Source of the DNA: Companilactobacillus ginsenosidimutans
GTDB lineage: Bacteria > Bacillota > Bacilli > Lactobacillales > Lactobacillaceae
Assembly: GCF_001050475.1 (NCBI RefSeq)
Contig: NZ_CP012034.1
Location: 2,232,001 to 2,296,000, forward strand
Reading direction: 5' to 3'
DNA: 64,000 bases
Shown: piece after piece, positions 9,017-16,635 of the stretch
Layout of the letters: each line of letters opens with the position of its first letter
Numbering within the stretch: position 1 is the stretch's first letter
The notes under the pieces: generated by a model
Databases searched by the model: none
Told to the model about the DNA's origin: nothing
Seen by the model: only the letters and a program-made list of their open reading frames with translations
Made by a program: the position numbers and the translations under genes

Positions 9017-9430
9017 ATGAAAAAGTTTTACACGTTTTTGATTATTTTTATTGGCGCTTCAATTGGTGGTAGCTTGCGCTATTTAATCGGTCTAATGTTC
9101 ACTGTTAGTTCAGGCTTTCCGTGGGGAACACTCTTCGTGAATTTGACAGGAGCATTCGTATTGCCACTATTGATCCACTATTTGCATGATAAATTTCACT
9201 TGCAAGTTGACACAGTTTTATCGTTAACAACAGGTTTACTTGGGGCGTACACGACATTTTCAACATTTACGGCTGATACTTATAAGTTGTTTCAGACATC
9301 AAATTACATGATGTTGTCCGGATATTTGATTGCCACATTGTTAGGTGGATTCCTATGCGCTATTTTTGGTAACTACTTGGCTGCCAATTTGGCCACAAAA
9401 GAATATTTGCGCGAAAAAAAAGAAAGCTAG
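9017..9430 (+). CDS. crcB: Fluoride channel FluC/CrcB, copy 1
   Basis: Small channel that exports fluoride. The start at 9017 is preferred because AAGGGA lies about nine bases upstream, giving 137 residues. Four hydrophobic helices are visible, with the family signatures GGSLRYLIGL, WGTLFVNLTGAF and GAYTTFSTFTADT. A second crcB lies 1.8 kb downstream. Lactobacilli often carry two genes, but usually adjacent. Here an MFS-HxlR pair on the other strand lies between them. No fluoride riboswitch is visible in the short leader. Confidence 0.92.
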   Translation: MKKFYTFLIIFIGASIGGSLRYLIGLMFTVSSGFPWGTLFVNLTGAFVLPLLIHYLHDKFHLQVDTVLSLTTGLLGAYTTFSTFTADTYKLFQTSNYMMLSGYLIATLLGGFLCAIFGNYLAANLATKEYLREKKES

Positions 9431-9451
9431 GATTTTTATCCTGCTTTCTAA
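9419..9451. terminator. Shared terminator of crcB copy 1 and the HxlR gene
   Basis: AGAAAGC-AGGAT and ATCC-GCTTTCT stems overlap the crcB stop codon and the last bases of the convergent HxlR gene's downstream region. Confidence 0.65.
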
Positions 9452-9834
9452 TTAGCTTTTTCTTCGATGTCAGTTTCTGGATCATCATCAAGTAAAACTA
9501 TTGATTCGCCATTTTTTCGACGACGACAAATATCTTCTTCACCCCATTTACATAGTTGAAATAGAAGGTCATTCAAAGTTTTACCGTAATCAGTCAATGA
9601 ATATTCCACTTTGGGTGGGACTTGTTCATAAACTTTTCGATTGATGATACCACTATTTTCCAGCTCGCGAAGTTGCTCGGTTAGAACTTTCTGAGTGATA
9701 TTGGGGATGACACGACGTAATTCGCCGGTTCGCATCGTTCCACGTTTAAGATGACAGAGAATGAGTGGCTTCCATTTTCCACCAATGACATCAATTGTTG
9801 CTTCAACTCCAATGTTATAAACGCATTGTTTCAA
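9448..9834 (-). CDS. HxlR-family transcriptional regulator
   Basis: Winged-helix regulator of 128 residues. It starts at TTG with AAAGGGGA upstream. The HxlR domain spans most of the protein (GGKWKPLILCHLKRG and TQKVLTEQLRELENSGII). Cys4 (MKQC) sits where HxlR-type thiol or electrophile sensors such as YodB and HypR keep their reactive cysteine. It lies downstream of an MFS pump on the same strand. A perfect 16-bp palindrome in its promoter region suggests self-control. Confidence 0.85.
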   Translation of the reverse strand: MKQCVYNIGVEATIDVIGGKWKPLILCHLKRGTMRTGELRRVIPNITQKVLTEQLRELENSGIINRKVYEQVPPKVEYSLTDYGKTLNDLLFQLCKWGEEDICRRRKNGESIVLLDDDPETDIEEKAN

Positions 9835-9873
9835 GTGAATTTCCCCTTTACATGTTGGTATGATTGAATTTCA

Positions 9874-9889
9874 TATTAACATGTTAATA
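9874..9889. promoter_or_regulatory. Perfect palindrome, probable HxlR operator
   Basis: TATTAACATGTTAATA, fully self-complementary, in the 70-base gap between the pump and regulator genes. Close variants occur at the promoters around 13418-13435 and 13477-13493. Confidence 0.5.
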
Positions 9890-9904
9890 AGAGAAATTAC
9901 AGAA

Positions 9905-11089
9905 TTATTGTTTTTCAGCGGAAACGCTGCGCATTAGATAGAAAATCAGTAAGATTCCGATTACTAACATTGCGATTCCCATCCAAGGTGTCATCGCAAT
10001 CATATCGTTTGAAGCTGCGAATCCACCGACAGTTGAGCCGATGATAATTCCAATGTTGAAAGCTGAGATATTTAATGATGATGCTAGATTAACTTCAGAA
10101 GGTGTTAGTTCCTCTGCCAACTGCAACATGTAAAGCTGTAATCCTGGAACGTTCATGAAGGCGAACAATCCCATTAGAAGTACCGCAACAAGCCCAAAGT
10201 AGTGCGTATTTAGACTAATCCAAACGAGGAATAGAGCGACTCCCAAACCAACAAACATTTTTAACAAAGCATTTAGTGGTTTGACATTGGCAAGTCGACC
10301 ACCAAGAGTATTTCCTATGGCGACCGCTAGTCCATAAACAACTAGGATGATGACGATAGCACTGTCAGACCAGCCCATTTGGTTTTTTAAAATTGAAGAA
10401 ATGTAAGTATAAACTGGGTAAGTTGCACCATAGCCTAAAGCAGTTATCAAGATGATCAACAACAATTTTGGTTGTTTCAAAATACGCCAGAAACCACTGG
10501 CATTACTAGGTTGAGCCTTTGGTAAATTCTTTGGAACGAGGATAATGCTGCCAATCATTCCAATTAATCCTAAGAGGATCAAGAAAATAAATGAGCTACG
10601 CCAGTTTAAAATTTGACCAATGTAAGTTCCTAGTGGAACACCGGTAACCGTTGCAACTGTTAATCCAGTGAACATTACCGCAATTGCTGATGCTCGTTTG
10701 TTAGGTGCAACCACATCTGCAGCAACAACTGAAGCAATCGTCATAAATAAGCCGTGTGCTAAAGCGGATATAATTCTACCTATTAGTAAGATGATAAAAG
10801 TAGGTGCCAATGCGGCAATCGTGTTTCCGATGATGAAACTTATCATGATGCCAATTAGCAAATTTTTACGATTAAATTTTGTAGTCAAAGTAGTTAAAAT
10901 CGGTGCTCCAAGCATGACTCCCATGGCGTACAAAGAAACAGTCAAGCCTGCTTGGGCAATTGTTACATCAAAAGATTTGATAATTAGTGGCATAATTCCA
11001 ACACTGATGAACTCGGCACTTCCGATGGCGAAGGCACTAATTGCCAAAGCTGCTAAAGTCCATGTTGGAGAAATTTTTTTATTTTGCAT
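9905..11089 (-). CDS. MFS drug/metabolite efflux transporter (DHA1, AraJ/YdhP-like)
   Basis: Proton-driven transporter of about 394 residues with 12 hydrophobic helices. The start at 11089 has AGGGAG upstream. Motifs include FAIGSAEFISVGIMPLI in helix 1 and GRIISALAHGLFM in helix 4, as in the AraJ/YdhP/PbuE group of efflux pumps. The substrate cannot be told from sequence. Co-orientation with the thiol-type HxlR regulator suggests export of a toxic or reactive compound. Confidence 0.85.
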   Translation of the reverse strand: MQNKKISPTWTLAALAISAFAIGSAEFISVGIMPLIIKSFDVTIAQAGLTVSLYAMGVMLGAPILTTLTTKFNRKNLLIGIMISFIIGNTIAALAPTFIILLIGRIISALAHGLFMTIASVVAADVVAPNKRASAIAVMFTGLTVATVTGVPLGTYIGQILNWRSSFIFLILLGLIGMIGSIILVPKNLPKAQPSNASGFWRILKQPKLLLIILITALGYGATYPVYTYISSILKNQMGWSDSAIVIILVVYGLAVAIGNTLGGRLANVKPLNALLKMFVGLGVALFLVWISLNTHYFGLVAVLLMGLFAFMNVPGLQLYMLQLAEELTPSEVNLASSLNISAFNIGIIIGSTVGGFAASNDMIAMTPWMGIAMLVIGILLIFYLMRSVSAEKQ

Positions 11090-11164
11090 GTTTTTCACTC
11101 CCTATGTTTAATATCTAAACGACAAAAATTAATTATAAGGGTGAAAAAATTTTAAACAATTACG

Positions 11165-11196
11165 CACTTAAAAGTGGGATAGGTACTTAAAAGTAC
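11165..11196 (+). promoter_or_regulatory. Two near-palindromes before crcB copy 2
   Basis: ACTTAAAAGT occurs twice, 19 bases apart, each flanked by further pairing bases (CACTTAAAAGTG and GTACTTAAAAGTAC). The second ends just before the GGAGG of crcB. It may be a tandem operator or two small mRNA hairpins. Confidence 0.4.
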
Positions 11197-11210
11197 TCAT
11201 GGAGGAAAAT

Positions 11211-11552
11211 ATGAACGTATTGTTAGTAGCGCTTGGATCAACAGTCGGCGCATGTTTTAGAAATGAGCTTACTGTTGCATCTCGAAAGACTAAAATAGAT
11301 TTTCCATGGATGACTTTATTGATTAATATTGCAGGTTCGTTCATTTTAGGGCTCGTAACTGCTAAAATTAATAACAAAGCTATGTTGTTGTTTTTAGGTA
11401 CAGGAATTTGCGGTGGATTCACAACATTTGGTACATTCAATTTTGAATTAAGTCAGTTGTGGTTCCAAAAGCGGTACGTGAGCTGTTTTGTATATTTCAT
11501 TGCCGCATATGTATTTGGAATATTAGGATATATAATTGGAATGCAATTTTAA
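11211..11552 (+). CDS. crcB: Fluoride channel FluC/CrcB, copy 2
   Basis: Channel of 113 residues (start 11211, GGAGG upstream) with GSTVGACFRNEL, WMTLLINIAGSFILG and CGGFTTFGTFNFEL. It is shorter than copy 1 and typical of the second FluC subunit in Firmicutes. With copy 1 it may form a heterodimer, as in species with paired crcB genes. A DUF805 gene follows after nine bases, so the two are probably co-transcribed. Confidence 0.9.
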   Translation: MNVLLVALGSTVGACFRNELTVASRKTKIDFPWMTLLINIAGSFILGLVTAKINNKAMLLFLGTGICGGFTTFGTFNFELSQLWFQKRYVSCFVYFIAAYVFGILGYIIGMQF

Positions 11553-11561
11553 GAGGTAATT

Positions 11562-11987
11562 ATGGAAAAAGAAATTTGGAATGAAAGTGGAAAGCCAGGA
11601 TTGGTTTCATCTACTAAGTTATTTTTTAAAGATTTATTCGTTGGCGCTAAAAGAATTAGTCGTGCTGATTTCTGGTGGGGCTATCTTGGAACGACCATCT
11701 TTTTTGCAGTATTAATTGCGTTGTTTGTTTGGACGGTTACTTTAATGCCAATCAGTGATTATTATTGGAGCGCTATTTTAGGTGTCGCTGCTGCTATTTC
11801 ATTTGGATATTATTTGATTGCTATTTATAATGCTGGAATTCGCCGTTTGCATGATGTTAATTTGTCTGCTTGGTGGATGTTGTTGCTGCTATTGCCTGGT
11901 GTTGGGTATTTGGTCTTGTTGGTTTTGTGCAGTTTGGAGCAGCGTGTTGAGGGTAACAGGCATGATATGGTTTTGAATGAAGCCTAA
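11562..11987 (+). CDS. DUF805 membrane protein
   Basis: Protein of 141 residues. The DUF805 domain has the characteristic SRADFWWGYL start and IRRLHDVNLSAWW motif, with three to four hydrophobic helices. The function is unknown. It follows crcB after nine bases with AGAGG before the ATG. Its 3' half is extremely G+T-rich on the coding strand: by hand count the 60 bases 11881-11940 contain only 10 A or C. This part adjoins a family I repeat. Confidence 0.8.
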   Translation: MEKEIWNESGKPGLVSSTKLFFKDLFVGAKRISRADFWWGYLGTTIFFAVLIALFVWTVTLMPISDYYWSAILGVAAAISFGYYLIAIYNAGIRRLHDVNLSAWWMLLLLLPGVGYLVLLVLCSLEQRVEGNRHDMVLNEA

Positions 11988-12003
11988 GTATTAGTTGGTT
12001 GAT

Positions 12004-12181
12004 GTTCACTTCCGATTCCGGAAGAAAATCGATTTTACGGCCTGGAACGCTGCCGACGCCATTTGAAGGCTTTTCAAAGTGCGAAAAGTCTCCAAACTGG
12101 TCTTTTACTAACCCGACTTCGTCGGCTAAGTAAAATTTGGCGGCTGAGGCCAAATCGATTTTCTTCCTCCATCTGGGGTTG
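12004..12181 (+). repeat. Family I structured repeat, copy A1
   Basis: Begins GTTCACTTCCGATTCCGG. The outer arms GGAAGAAAATCGATTT and AAATCGATTTTCTTCC pair fully. Between them are TGGAACGCTG, a hairpin (ATTTGAAGGCTTTTC with GAAAAGTCTCCAAAC) and a second hairpin (CCGAC-TTC-GTCGG extended by TTTTACTAA and AAGTAAAA). Together they form a three-way-junction shape. Non-coding. Confidence 0.88.
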
Positions 12182-12305
12182 AGCTGGAATTTATTTGGGC
12201 TCATATCTGTTTTGGATTTTTGAGTTTATTGTTTGTATGCGTGCTCTGTTTGGGGTGAAACCTTAGGCCCTAAGACATTTAAGGAAGAATTGAAGTTAAA
12301 AACTT

Positions 12306-12344
12306 AAAGAGCGTGGAGAATTTTTCTTCTCTACGCTCTTTTTT
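12306..12344. terminator. Bidirectional terminator
   Basis: Stem AGAGCGTGGAGAA/TTCTCTACGCTCT with a T-rich loop and T run. It separates the crcB-DUF805 transcript from the convergent dehydrogenase gene. Confidence 0.75.
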
Positions 12345-12393
12345 GGAGGGTTTTATTTTTATTTGTGTTACGTTTGCCTCTTTTATAGTAGAA

Positions 12394-12520
12394 ACGCCCA
12401 AAAGCACACTGAGTCCGAGGTCCTAAGTCATCCAGGCTGCGGGGTGTTACGCACCGCCTCTCCGCTATGGGCTTCTTTAGGACCCGGCCTCAAGGGCGTG
12501 TGCTTTTGGGCTTCGCTTTT
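12394..12520 (-). repeat. Family II structured repeat, copy E3
   Basis: Read on the minus strand it contains CATAGCGGAGAGGCGGTGCG and ACACCCCGCAGC, the core of E1/E2. One core pair is changed on both sides, so pairing is kept. The outer arms GCCCAAAAGCACAC and GTGTGCTTTTGGGC are perfectly paired, and the end is GGGCGTTTC. It abuts the stop codon of the next gene. Confidence 0.85.
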
Positions 12521-13387
12521 TTACCACCAAAGTTTAACAAGTGCTTGTGTTCCTAAATCTCCAAGTCCTTTATCATCGACTAATTCTTCATAAAGTTTTT
12601 CTGCTTGTTTGGTTGCGGGTAGGTTTAGTCCCATTTTTTTACTTTCATCTAATGCTATTCTCAGATCTTTTAGGAAGTGTTTTGAATAAAATCCTGGTTT
12701 GAAGTCTCCGGATAGTATTCTTGGGACGTAGTTTTCCATGCTCCAGTTGTCGGCTCCTCCGCCTTCTAGGGTGGTTAGGACGTCTTGGAGGTTTAGGTTG
12801 GCTGCTTTTGCGTATACTAACATTTCGGTTAGGCCGGTCATCGTTCCTGCTATCATTATTTGGTTGGCCATTTTTGTATTTTGTCCTGCTCCGTAACTTC
12901 CGAAGTAGTGGTTGGATTGGCCTATTATTTCCCAGATTGGTTTTAGTTCTTGGTAGGATTTTTTTGATCCACCGACCATGATTGTTAGTTTACCGTCTCT
13001 AGCGCCTACATCACCGCCGGAAACGGGAGCATCTAAACATTCTACTCCCATTGATTCAGCTTTTTTACCTAATTCTTTAGCTAGGGTGGGGGTGCTTGTT
13101 GTCATGTCTACTATGGTTTGGCCGGATTTTAGACTGGCAAATATTCCGGTTGATTCGTCTAGGTATACATCTTTGACATCTTGAGGAAAACCGACCATAG
13201 TAAAGATGATATCGACGTTTTCGGTTAGTTCTTTAGGGTTCTTGAACCATTTGGCTCCGGCTTTTAAAAGTGGCTCGGCCTTTGATTCAGTTCTTGTATA
13301 AACTGAAACGTCATAGTTAGCTTTCAATAAATTGTTAATGATTCCACTGCCCATGACACCAGTTCCAACAAATCCAATTTTTTCCAT
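12521..13387 (-). CDS. NAD(P)-dependent beta-hydroxyacid dehydrogenase
   Basis: Oxidoreductase of 288 residues from the 3-hydroxyisobutyrate/tartronate-semialdehyde/succinic-semialdehyde reductase family. It shows the Rossmann motif GFVGTGVMGSGI, the substrate loop DAPVSGGDVGA, the catalytic Lys region GAGQNTKMANQIMIAGTM, and the cofactor-proximal KDLRIALDES. The exact substrate is not determined. CGGAGG precedes the ATG. Its 3' half is strongly biased in base use (G+T-rich on the plus strand), matching the flanking repeats rather than its own 5' end. Confidence 0.88.
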   Translation of the reverse strand: MEKIGFVGTGVMGSGIINNLLKANYDVSVYTRTESKAEPLLKAGAKWFKNPKELTENVDIIFTMVGFPQDVKDVYLDESTGIFASLKSGQTIVDMTTSTPTLAKELGKKAESMGVECLDAPVSGGDVGARDGKLTIMVGGSKKSYQELKPIWEIIGQSNHYFGSYGAGQNTKMANQIMIAGTMTGLTEMLVYAKAANLNLQDVLTTLEGGGADNWSMENYVPRILSGDFKPGFYSKHFLKDLRIALDESKKMGLNLPATKQAEKLYEELVDDKGLGDLGTQALVKLWW

Positions 13388-13417
13388 TGAAATTACCTCC
13401 GAAATGACTGATTATAA

Positions 13418-13493
13418 AATTAACATCAGTTTAACATGTAAATTTGTAAAACTGCATAAAGCCGTCTTGTGAAATCATATTAACATGTAATAT
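13418..13493. promoter_or_regulatory. Divergent promoter with two TTAACATGTAA sites
   Basis: TTTAACATGTAAA lies near the promoter of the dehydrogenase gene. ATTAACATGTAAT sits inside the 18-base spacer of TTGTGA...TATAAT, which reads into yitT. Both resemble the palindrome before the HxlR gene 3.6 kb away, which suggests a shared regulator. Confidence 0.45.
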
Positions 13494-13527
13494 AATTTTA
13501 AGAATACATAATATGGGGGTGGCTGCA

Positions 13528-14379
13528 TTGGCCATTTTTAAAGGTTATCCAAAACAAATTTTAGCAGCTGTTTTCTACGGAATTACCTCAGCTATGGGAA
13601 TTCAGTTATTGCTGCAACCGTCAAAAATCTATACCAGTGGCGTCATGGGTGCGTCACAACTGCTCGTCAACTTGCTCGATAAATTCGTGCACCTAAGCAC
13701 CGAAGTTTATTTCTGGTATTTCTTACTCAACGTACCATTAATAATCTTGTCATGGAAGAAGTTAGGGAAAAAGTTTACTGTCCTATCACTGATTTCAATT
13801 GTGTCAGCTTCCGTATTTATATTATTCATTCCTTTGCACCCAATTACAAACGATCCAATGTTAGCTTCAATTTTTGGTGGAGCAATGGTCGGAGTTGGTT
13901 CCGGTGTTTGTTTCCGCTACGGATTTTCAACCGGTGGAACAGATATTATCGCTTTAATTATCCAAAAGAGTCGTGGCGGTACAGTTGGCCAAGTGGGATT
14001 CACAGTTAATGCAATTATCATCGTCATCGCCGGAATGGTATTCGGCTGGGAATTAGCTTTATACAGTATGGTTTCAATTTTTATTACGAATATTGTTATC
14101 GACAGAATGTACATTCAACAACAAAAAATTACCGTGGTTATATATTCACATAGCATCGATGAAATTTCTAAAGAGTTGTTGAAGACACTTAACCGTGGAA
14201 TTACCATGGATTACAATTTGACCGGAGCATATTCAGGAGAACAAATTGGCTCAATGACAATGGTAGTCACGAAGTTCCAACTTTTCTTCATTAAACAAAC
14301 AGTTCAAAAAATCGATCCAAATGCGTTTATTAACATCCAACCAACAATTGGAATAATGGGTAAATTCAGCGACAACTAA
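13528..14379 (+). CDS. YitT-family membrane protein (DUF161/DUF2179)
   Basis: I prefer the TTG start at 13528, placed just after GGGGGTGG, over the ATG at 13513 that overlaps that site. About 283 residues. Five hydrophobic helices (ITSAMGIQLLLQPSKIYTSG, GFSTGGTDIIALIIQKS) make up the YitT domain. A soluble DUF2179 domain at the C-terminus has the FINIQPTIGIMG ending. The biochemical role is unknown; related proteins have been proposed as transporters. Confidence 0.85.
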   Translation: MAIFKGYPKQILAAVFYGITSAMGIQLLLQPSKIYTSGVMGASQLLVNLLDKFVHLSTEVYFWYFLLNVPLIILSWKKLGKKFTVLSLISIVSASVFILFIPLHPITNDPMLASIFGGAMVGVGSGVCFRYGFSTGGTDIIALIIQKSRGGTVGQVGFTVNAIIIVIAGMVFGWELALYSMVSIFITNIVIDRMYIQQQKITVVIYSHSIDEISKELLKTLNRGITMDYNLTGAYSGEQIGSMTMVVTKFQLFFIKQTVQKIDPNAFINIQPTIGIMGKFSDN

Positions 14380-14410
14380 AAAATCCAAGACATTTGTCTT
14401 GGATTTTTTG
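14378..14410. terminator. Bidirectional terminator between yitT and the NAD(P)-binding protein gene
   Basis: AAAATCCAAGACA and TGTCTTGGATTTT stem with a T run on both sides. Confidence 0.85.
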
Positions 14411-14417
14411 TTGGAAA

Positions 14418-15059
14418 TTATTTAATTGCATCGGTAATAGGTTCGTCACCGGTTGCGAATTCATATTCTTTTTTAATTGTTGAAGGTGTCTCGATTACTT
14501 GCATGATGGCTTTTGCAACATCTATACGAGGTACGGATCCAGCTTCGTTTTTACCAGTGAGTTTGATTTTTCCAACTGATTCTTCATCAGTCAACCCACC
14601 TGGGTGAAGGATTGTGTAATCCAAATTTGTACCACGCAAGTGTTCATCAGCATAATGCTTTGCGATGTAGTAAGGTCTGATACCAGAGGCTTCCCACTTA
14701 CTACGATTTTCACTGAACATTGCACTGACCATGATATAACGCTTGATACCGACGGCTTCAGCAACCATCATAGTTTTAATTGCACCATCGAGATCGATTT
14801 CCATTGTTAAATCGTAACCAGCGCCACCGGCACCTGCCGTGAATACAAGAACATCAGCGCCTGAAGCAACAATTGAATCGTGAATTGAATCAAGTGAAGC
14901 TGTCAAATCAATAAATTGTGTTGGAATATTGTTAGCTTGATAAGCATCAATTTGCTTTTGACTACGTAAACCAGCAACGAAATCAATGTTGTGTGATTGT
15001 AATTCACCAATTAATAAATGACCTACTTTACCGTGTGCACCAATAATAAGTACTTTCAT
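14418..15059 (-). CDS. NAD(P)-binding (atypical SDR) protein
   Basis: Protein of 213 residues starting at ATG 15059, with GGGAGG upstream. The glycine-rich motif IIGAHGKVGHLL starts at residue 5, as in the YwnB/SDR_a5 group. A mid-domain YYIAKHYADEHL and LDYTILHPGGLTDE follow. Members bind NAD(P) and act as reductases or redox-linked regulators. The substrate is unknown. It is divergent from an FMN reductase gene, in a stretch rich in redox genes. Confidence 0.85.
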   Translation of the reverse strand: MKVLIIGAHGKVGHLLIGELQSHNIDFVAGLRSQKQIDAYQANNIPTQFIDLTASLDSIHDSIVASGADVLVFTAGAGGAGYDLTMEIDLDGAIKTMMVAEAVGIKRYIMVSAMFSENRSKWEASGIRPYYIAKHYADEHLRGTNLDYTILHPGGLTDEESVGKIKLTGKNEAGSVPRIDVAKAIMQVIETPSTIKKEYEFATGDEPITDAIK

Positions 15060-15154
15060 ATGCAAGACCTCCCATTTACCTTAACTGTACCAACAAAAAA
15101 TAAATTTTGCTAGTATAAACAATATCGTTATAATTGTAAGAGAGGAGGATGCCC

Positions 15155-15919
15155 ATGAAAATATTAGGTATATTAGCATCGCACAAAGAACACGGTCTCA
15201 ACGCAGAATTGCTAGACAATGTTTTAGACAACGTCGATGAGGGTGTTGAAACAGAAACAATTTATTTGGAAAATTATGACATTACACCTCATAAATATCA
15301 CCAAGAGAACGAAGTATTGGATGAATTATCTCAGAAACTCATGGATGCTGACGTTTGGGTTTTCAGTGCACCAACATATTGGCGAGAGGCACCAGGGTTA
15401 TTGAAGAATTTCTTCGATTGTATGCGACCAAAATTCGTATACTTCAAAGAAAATGGTGATACGATCCCTGGACCATTCAAAGATAAACACTACTTGAGTC
15501 TCTCATCTTGTTATATGAGTACGACCGAAAACTTCCTAACCGGGATCACAGACGAGACATTCAAGACAATTGATCGAGTAATGTCAGCAGCCGGAGTAAT
15601 CAAAACCGGCGAAATCGTCCTACCAAACACATTTGGAATGAAAGAAATTCCACAGAAGAAGAAAGATTTGTGTGCAAAGTACGGTCACAAGATTTCACAA
15701 AAACAAGAAAAGGATGATTTAACCATGAAAAGATATATTCAACTATTCTTCATGATTGCAGTCATGGCCCTAGTAACCATGGGAATCCAAGTACCATTAA
15801 AAGCAATCATGCCAATGGATAATTTCTGGATCAACTACGCCAGTTTCACCGTAATATTCTTCGTTCTACTCGGTGCAATTCTGCATTACGTAACATTTGT
15901 TAAGCATCGTAGACGTTAA
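15155..15919 (+). CDS. NAD(P)H-dependent FMN reductase-like protein with a two-helix membrane tail
   Basis: About 254 residues; the start at 15155 has GAGGAGG seven bases upstream. Residues 1-175 are a flavodoxin-like NADPH-dependent FMN reductase (ILGILASHKEHGLNAELLDN, VFSAPTYWREAPGLLKNFFD). After a charged linker, residues about 190-250 form two hydrophobic helices, starting at a Met-Lys-Arg that looks like a former start (MKRYIQLFFMIAVMALVTMG). The tail resembles DUF2798 membrane proteins. The fusion would hold the flavoenzyme at the membrane. There is no frameshift signal. Confidence 0.8.
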   Translation: MKILGILASHKEHGLNAELLDNVLDNVDEGVETETIYLENYDITPHKYHQENEVLDELSQKLMDADVWVFSAPTYWREAPGLLKNFFDCMRPKFVYFKENGDTIPGPFKDKHYLSLSSCYMSTTENFLTGITDETFKTIDRVMSAAGVIKTGEIVLPNTFGMKEIPQKKKDLCAKYGHKISQKQEKDDLTMKRYIQLFFMIAVMALVTMGIQVPLKAIMPMDNFWINYASFTVIFFVLLGAILHYVTFVKHRRR

Positions 15920-16012
15920 GATTTTTTTGTATGTTTTTAGTTTGAGTACAAGTGTAATTTCGATAAACGGGTTTATGGCAATACTTCTTGTGGGGTATTG
16001 CTATTTTTGTGG

Positions 16013-16175
16013 GTTCACTGCCGTCCTCCGGTCAGGTTTTTGGGGGCCGTGGACGCTGTGGGCACGTTCGGAATCCACAGTGCGGTATCCCGAAGCGGCC
16101 TTCTTGTAAGCATGCCCTTTGGCATGCAAACAAGAATATCACGGCTTTGGCCCCCAAAAACCTGACCTGCGGACT
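16013..16175 (+). repeat. Family I structured repeat, copy B1
   Basis: Starts GTTCACTGCCGTCCTCCGG and ends GGACTA. Arms GGTCAGGTTTTTGGGGGCC and GGCCCCCAAAAACCTGACC pair over 19 bases without a mismatch. Internal hairpins are CTGTGG/CCACAG and TTCTTGT-AA-GCATGCC with its complement. Same plan as A1 with a different arm sequence. Confidence 0.88.
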
Positions 16176-16369
16176 AGGGACTCAGATGTATTGCTTGTTT
16201 GGGTGGGGTGGGATGTTCACTTCAATGTTTCTGAATACTGTTAGTTGCTGGGGAAGACATATTATAATTTGATTATGAAATATATTTGTAAGCTAGTTGA
16301 GTCCTAACCTAAGGAACGGATTTGAATTAGACTGGTTCGAATATAGAACATCCATGAAATCAGTCCAAT
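16176..16369. other. Spacer between family I copies B1 and B2
   Basis: No gene or RNA is recognised. The first part is G+T-rich and holds another GTTCACTTC at about 16214 that is not followed by a complete repeat. The rest is AT-rich. Confidence 0.4.
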
Positions 16370-16405
16370 AAAAAAAGAGAAACACCAAATGTACTGGAGT
16401 TTCTC
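16370..16405 (-). terminator. Terminator of the tpx transcript
   Basis: Read on the minus strand: GAGAAACTCCA, loop, TGGTGTTTCTC, then seven T. It is 230 bases after the tpx stop, so copy B2 would lie in the tpx 3' untranslated RNA. Confidence 0.7.
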
Positions 16406-16431
16406 AGTTGAATTGAGATGTAAATGTTATC

Positions 16432-16604
16432 TAGCCCGTAGGTTCGTTTCGCCGGGGGTGCAGCCGTGGAGTTGTTGTTGACGTGCCATGGGGCGCGTTT
16501 ACAACAAAGGTGAGTTTTGAGATTTTTCGGGCTTTGAAAAAGCTCAAAATCGCCTCACAGCGTTCCCATCCCCCGCCGAAACTAACCGGAGGGCGACAGT
16601 GAAC
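16432..16604 (-). repeat. Family I structured repeat, copy B2
   Basis: Minus orientation: GTTCACTGTCGCCCTCCGG at the right end and GGGCTA at the left. The arms GTTAGTTTCGGCGGGGG and CCCCCGGCGAAACGAAC pair with one mismatch. Internal hairpins are TTTTGAGCTTTTTC/GAAAAATCTCAAAA and GTTGTTG-type/CAACAAC-type. Confidence 0.85.
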
Positions 16605-16635
16605 ATCAACAGCTGCAATCAACGACGACCAAACT

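Noticed and set aside
12363-12593. Open frame over repeat E3 on the plus strand
   Set aside because: Created by the palindromic repeat and the antisense of the dehydrogenase gene; no ribosome binding site or domain.
15988-16272. Open frames over repeat B1
   Set aside because: They follow the repeat sequence; Trp/Gly/Cys-rich nonsense with no start signal.
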